DNA of 6,568 bases. Source: an uncultured Clostridia bacterium. Its GTDB lineage: Bacteria; Bacillota_A; Clostridia; TANB77; CAG-508. Within the stretch, counting starts at the first letter, position 1. Every line of letters begins with the position of its first letter. The position numbers and the translations under genes are program-made. The stretch lies in NCBI GenBank assembly GCA_947594095.1, contig CANQEA010000072.1, positions 1 through 6,568 on the forward strand, read 5' to 3'. Below, in pieces: positions 6,426 to 6,568 of the stretch. Below the pieces are notes generated by a model, which worked only from the letters and a program-made list of their open reading frames with translations, did not search any database and was not told the origin of the DNA.

Positions 6426-6457
6426 CATAAAATATCGCAAAATTGTAATATTTTATG
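6426..6457. repeat. 32-bp imperfect palindrome
   Basis: CATAAAATAT (6426-6435) and ATATTTTATG (6448-6457) are perfect 10-bp inverted arms. The centre can extend the pairing with a C/A mismatch, a G-U pair and CAA-AA-TTG. No U-run follows on either strand, so it is not an intrinsic terminator. It lies 30 bp upstream of the -35 box of the small gene and could be a protein-binding site. Confidence 0.6.
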
Positions 6458-6483
6458 GTAAGTGCTAAATTTATGCTATACAC

Positions 6484-6514
6484 GTTATACAAAAAAAGCC
6501 AATAATTAAGAGCT
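6484..6514 (-). terminator. Weak candidate terminator downstream of the tRNA
   Basis: On the minus strand a short AGCT...GGCT stem (about 4 bp including a G-U pair) is followed by seven T residues, about 25 nt after the tRNA 3' end. The position and T-run fit termination of the tRNA transcript but the stem is poor. Confidence 0.3.
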
Positions 6515-6538
6515 ATCTCAAAACTAATGACCTTTATA

Positions 6539-6568
6539 TGGAGCCACTTCTCAGATTCGAACTGAGGA
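6539..6568 (-). tRNA. 3' portion of a tRNA gene, probably tRNA-Thr (cut by window end)
   Basis: Read on the minus strand, the last 30 bases give a T-stem CTCAG/CTGAG closing a TTCGAAT loop, then a 3' acceptor strand AAGTGGC, discriminator T and an encoded CCA (6541-6539). The matching 5' acceptor strand would be GCCACTT. G1-C72 and C2-G71 with discriminator U fit tRNA-Thr of Firmicutes. The anticodon lies beyond the window, so the identity is inferred only. The gene reads toward the small unknown gene. Confidence 0.85.

Noticed and set aside
6418..6532. GGTCATT/AATGACC 7-bp inverted ends bounding 115 bp, as in a miniature transposable element
   Set aside because: The match stops at 7 bp, no target duplication is visible, and AT-rich DNA gives such pairs readily.

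Overview
The window is AT-rich DNA using the standard genetic code: TGA and TAA are both stops and Trp is TGG. It has strong AGGAG-type ribosome sites and near-consensus TTGAAA-17-TATAAT promoters. Together with the best-matching protein families this points to a low-GC Firmicute, most likely a member of the Clostridia. No species can be named from the sequence alone.

Layout. At the left, on the plus strand, is a small stand-alone starch/glycogen-type carbohydrate-binding protein with its own promoter. Its terminator is a 12-bp hairpin that also works in the opposite direction. From there to about 5.83 kb everything is on the minus strand. In transcription order (right to left) this is a GH144-type beta-1,2-glucanase, a GH3 beta-glucosidase whose start overlaps the end of the GH144 gene, a divergent ROK-family sugar-kinase-like protein 18 nt further on, and a classical SDR that closely resembles YmfI, the EF-P 5-aminopentanone reductase. 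The SDR has its own promoter inside the tail of the ROK gene. No terminator is visible between ROK and SDR, so the operon transcript may also read through to the shared hairpin at 648-676.

The first three minus-strand genes make a coherent cytoplasmic pathway. GH144 would cut beta-1,2-glucan or its oligosaccharides to sophorose-size pieces, GH3 would release glucose, and the ROK protein would phosphorylate the sugar or sense it. None of the three has a signal peptide, so an importer is implied, but none is encoded here.

The right end (about 5.86-6.57 kb) looks like accessory DNA. It holds a degenerate group II intron maturase fragment abutting the glucan promoter, a strong bidirectional terminator, a small unrecognised gene with its own promoter, a 32-bp imperfect palindrome, and the 3' end of a tRNA gene (probably tRNA-Thr) cut by the window edge. 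A tRNA 3' end next to unfamiliar small genes and retroelement debris is a typical integration neighbourhood, but no integrase or att repeat is visible.
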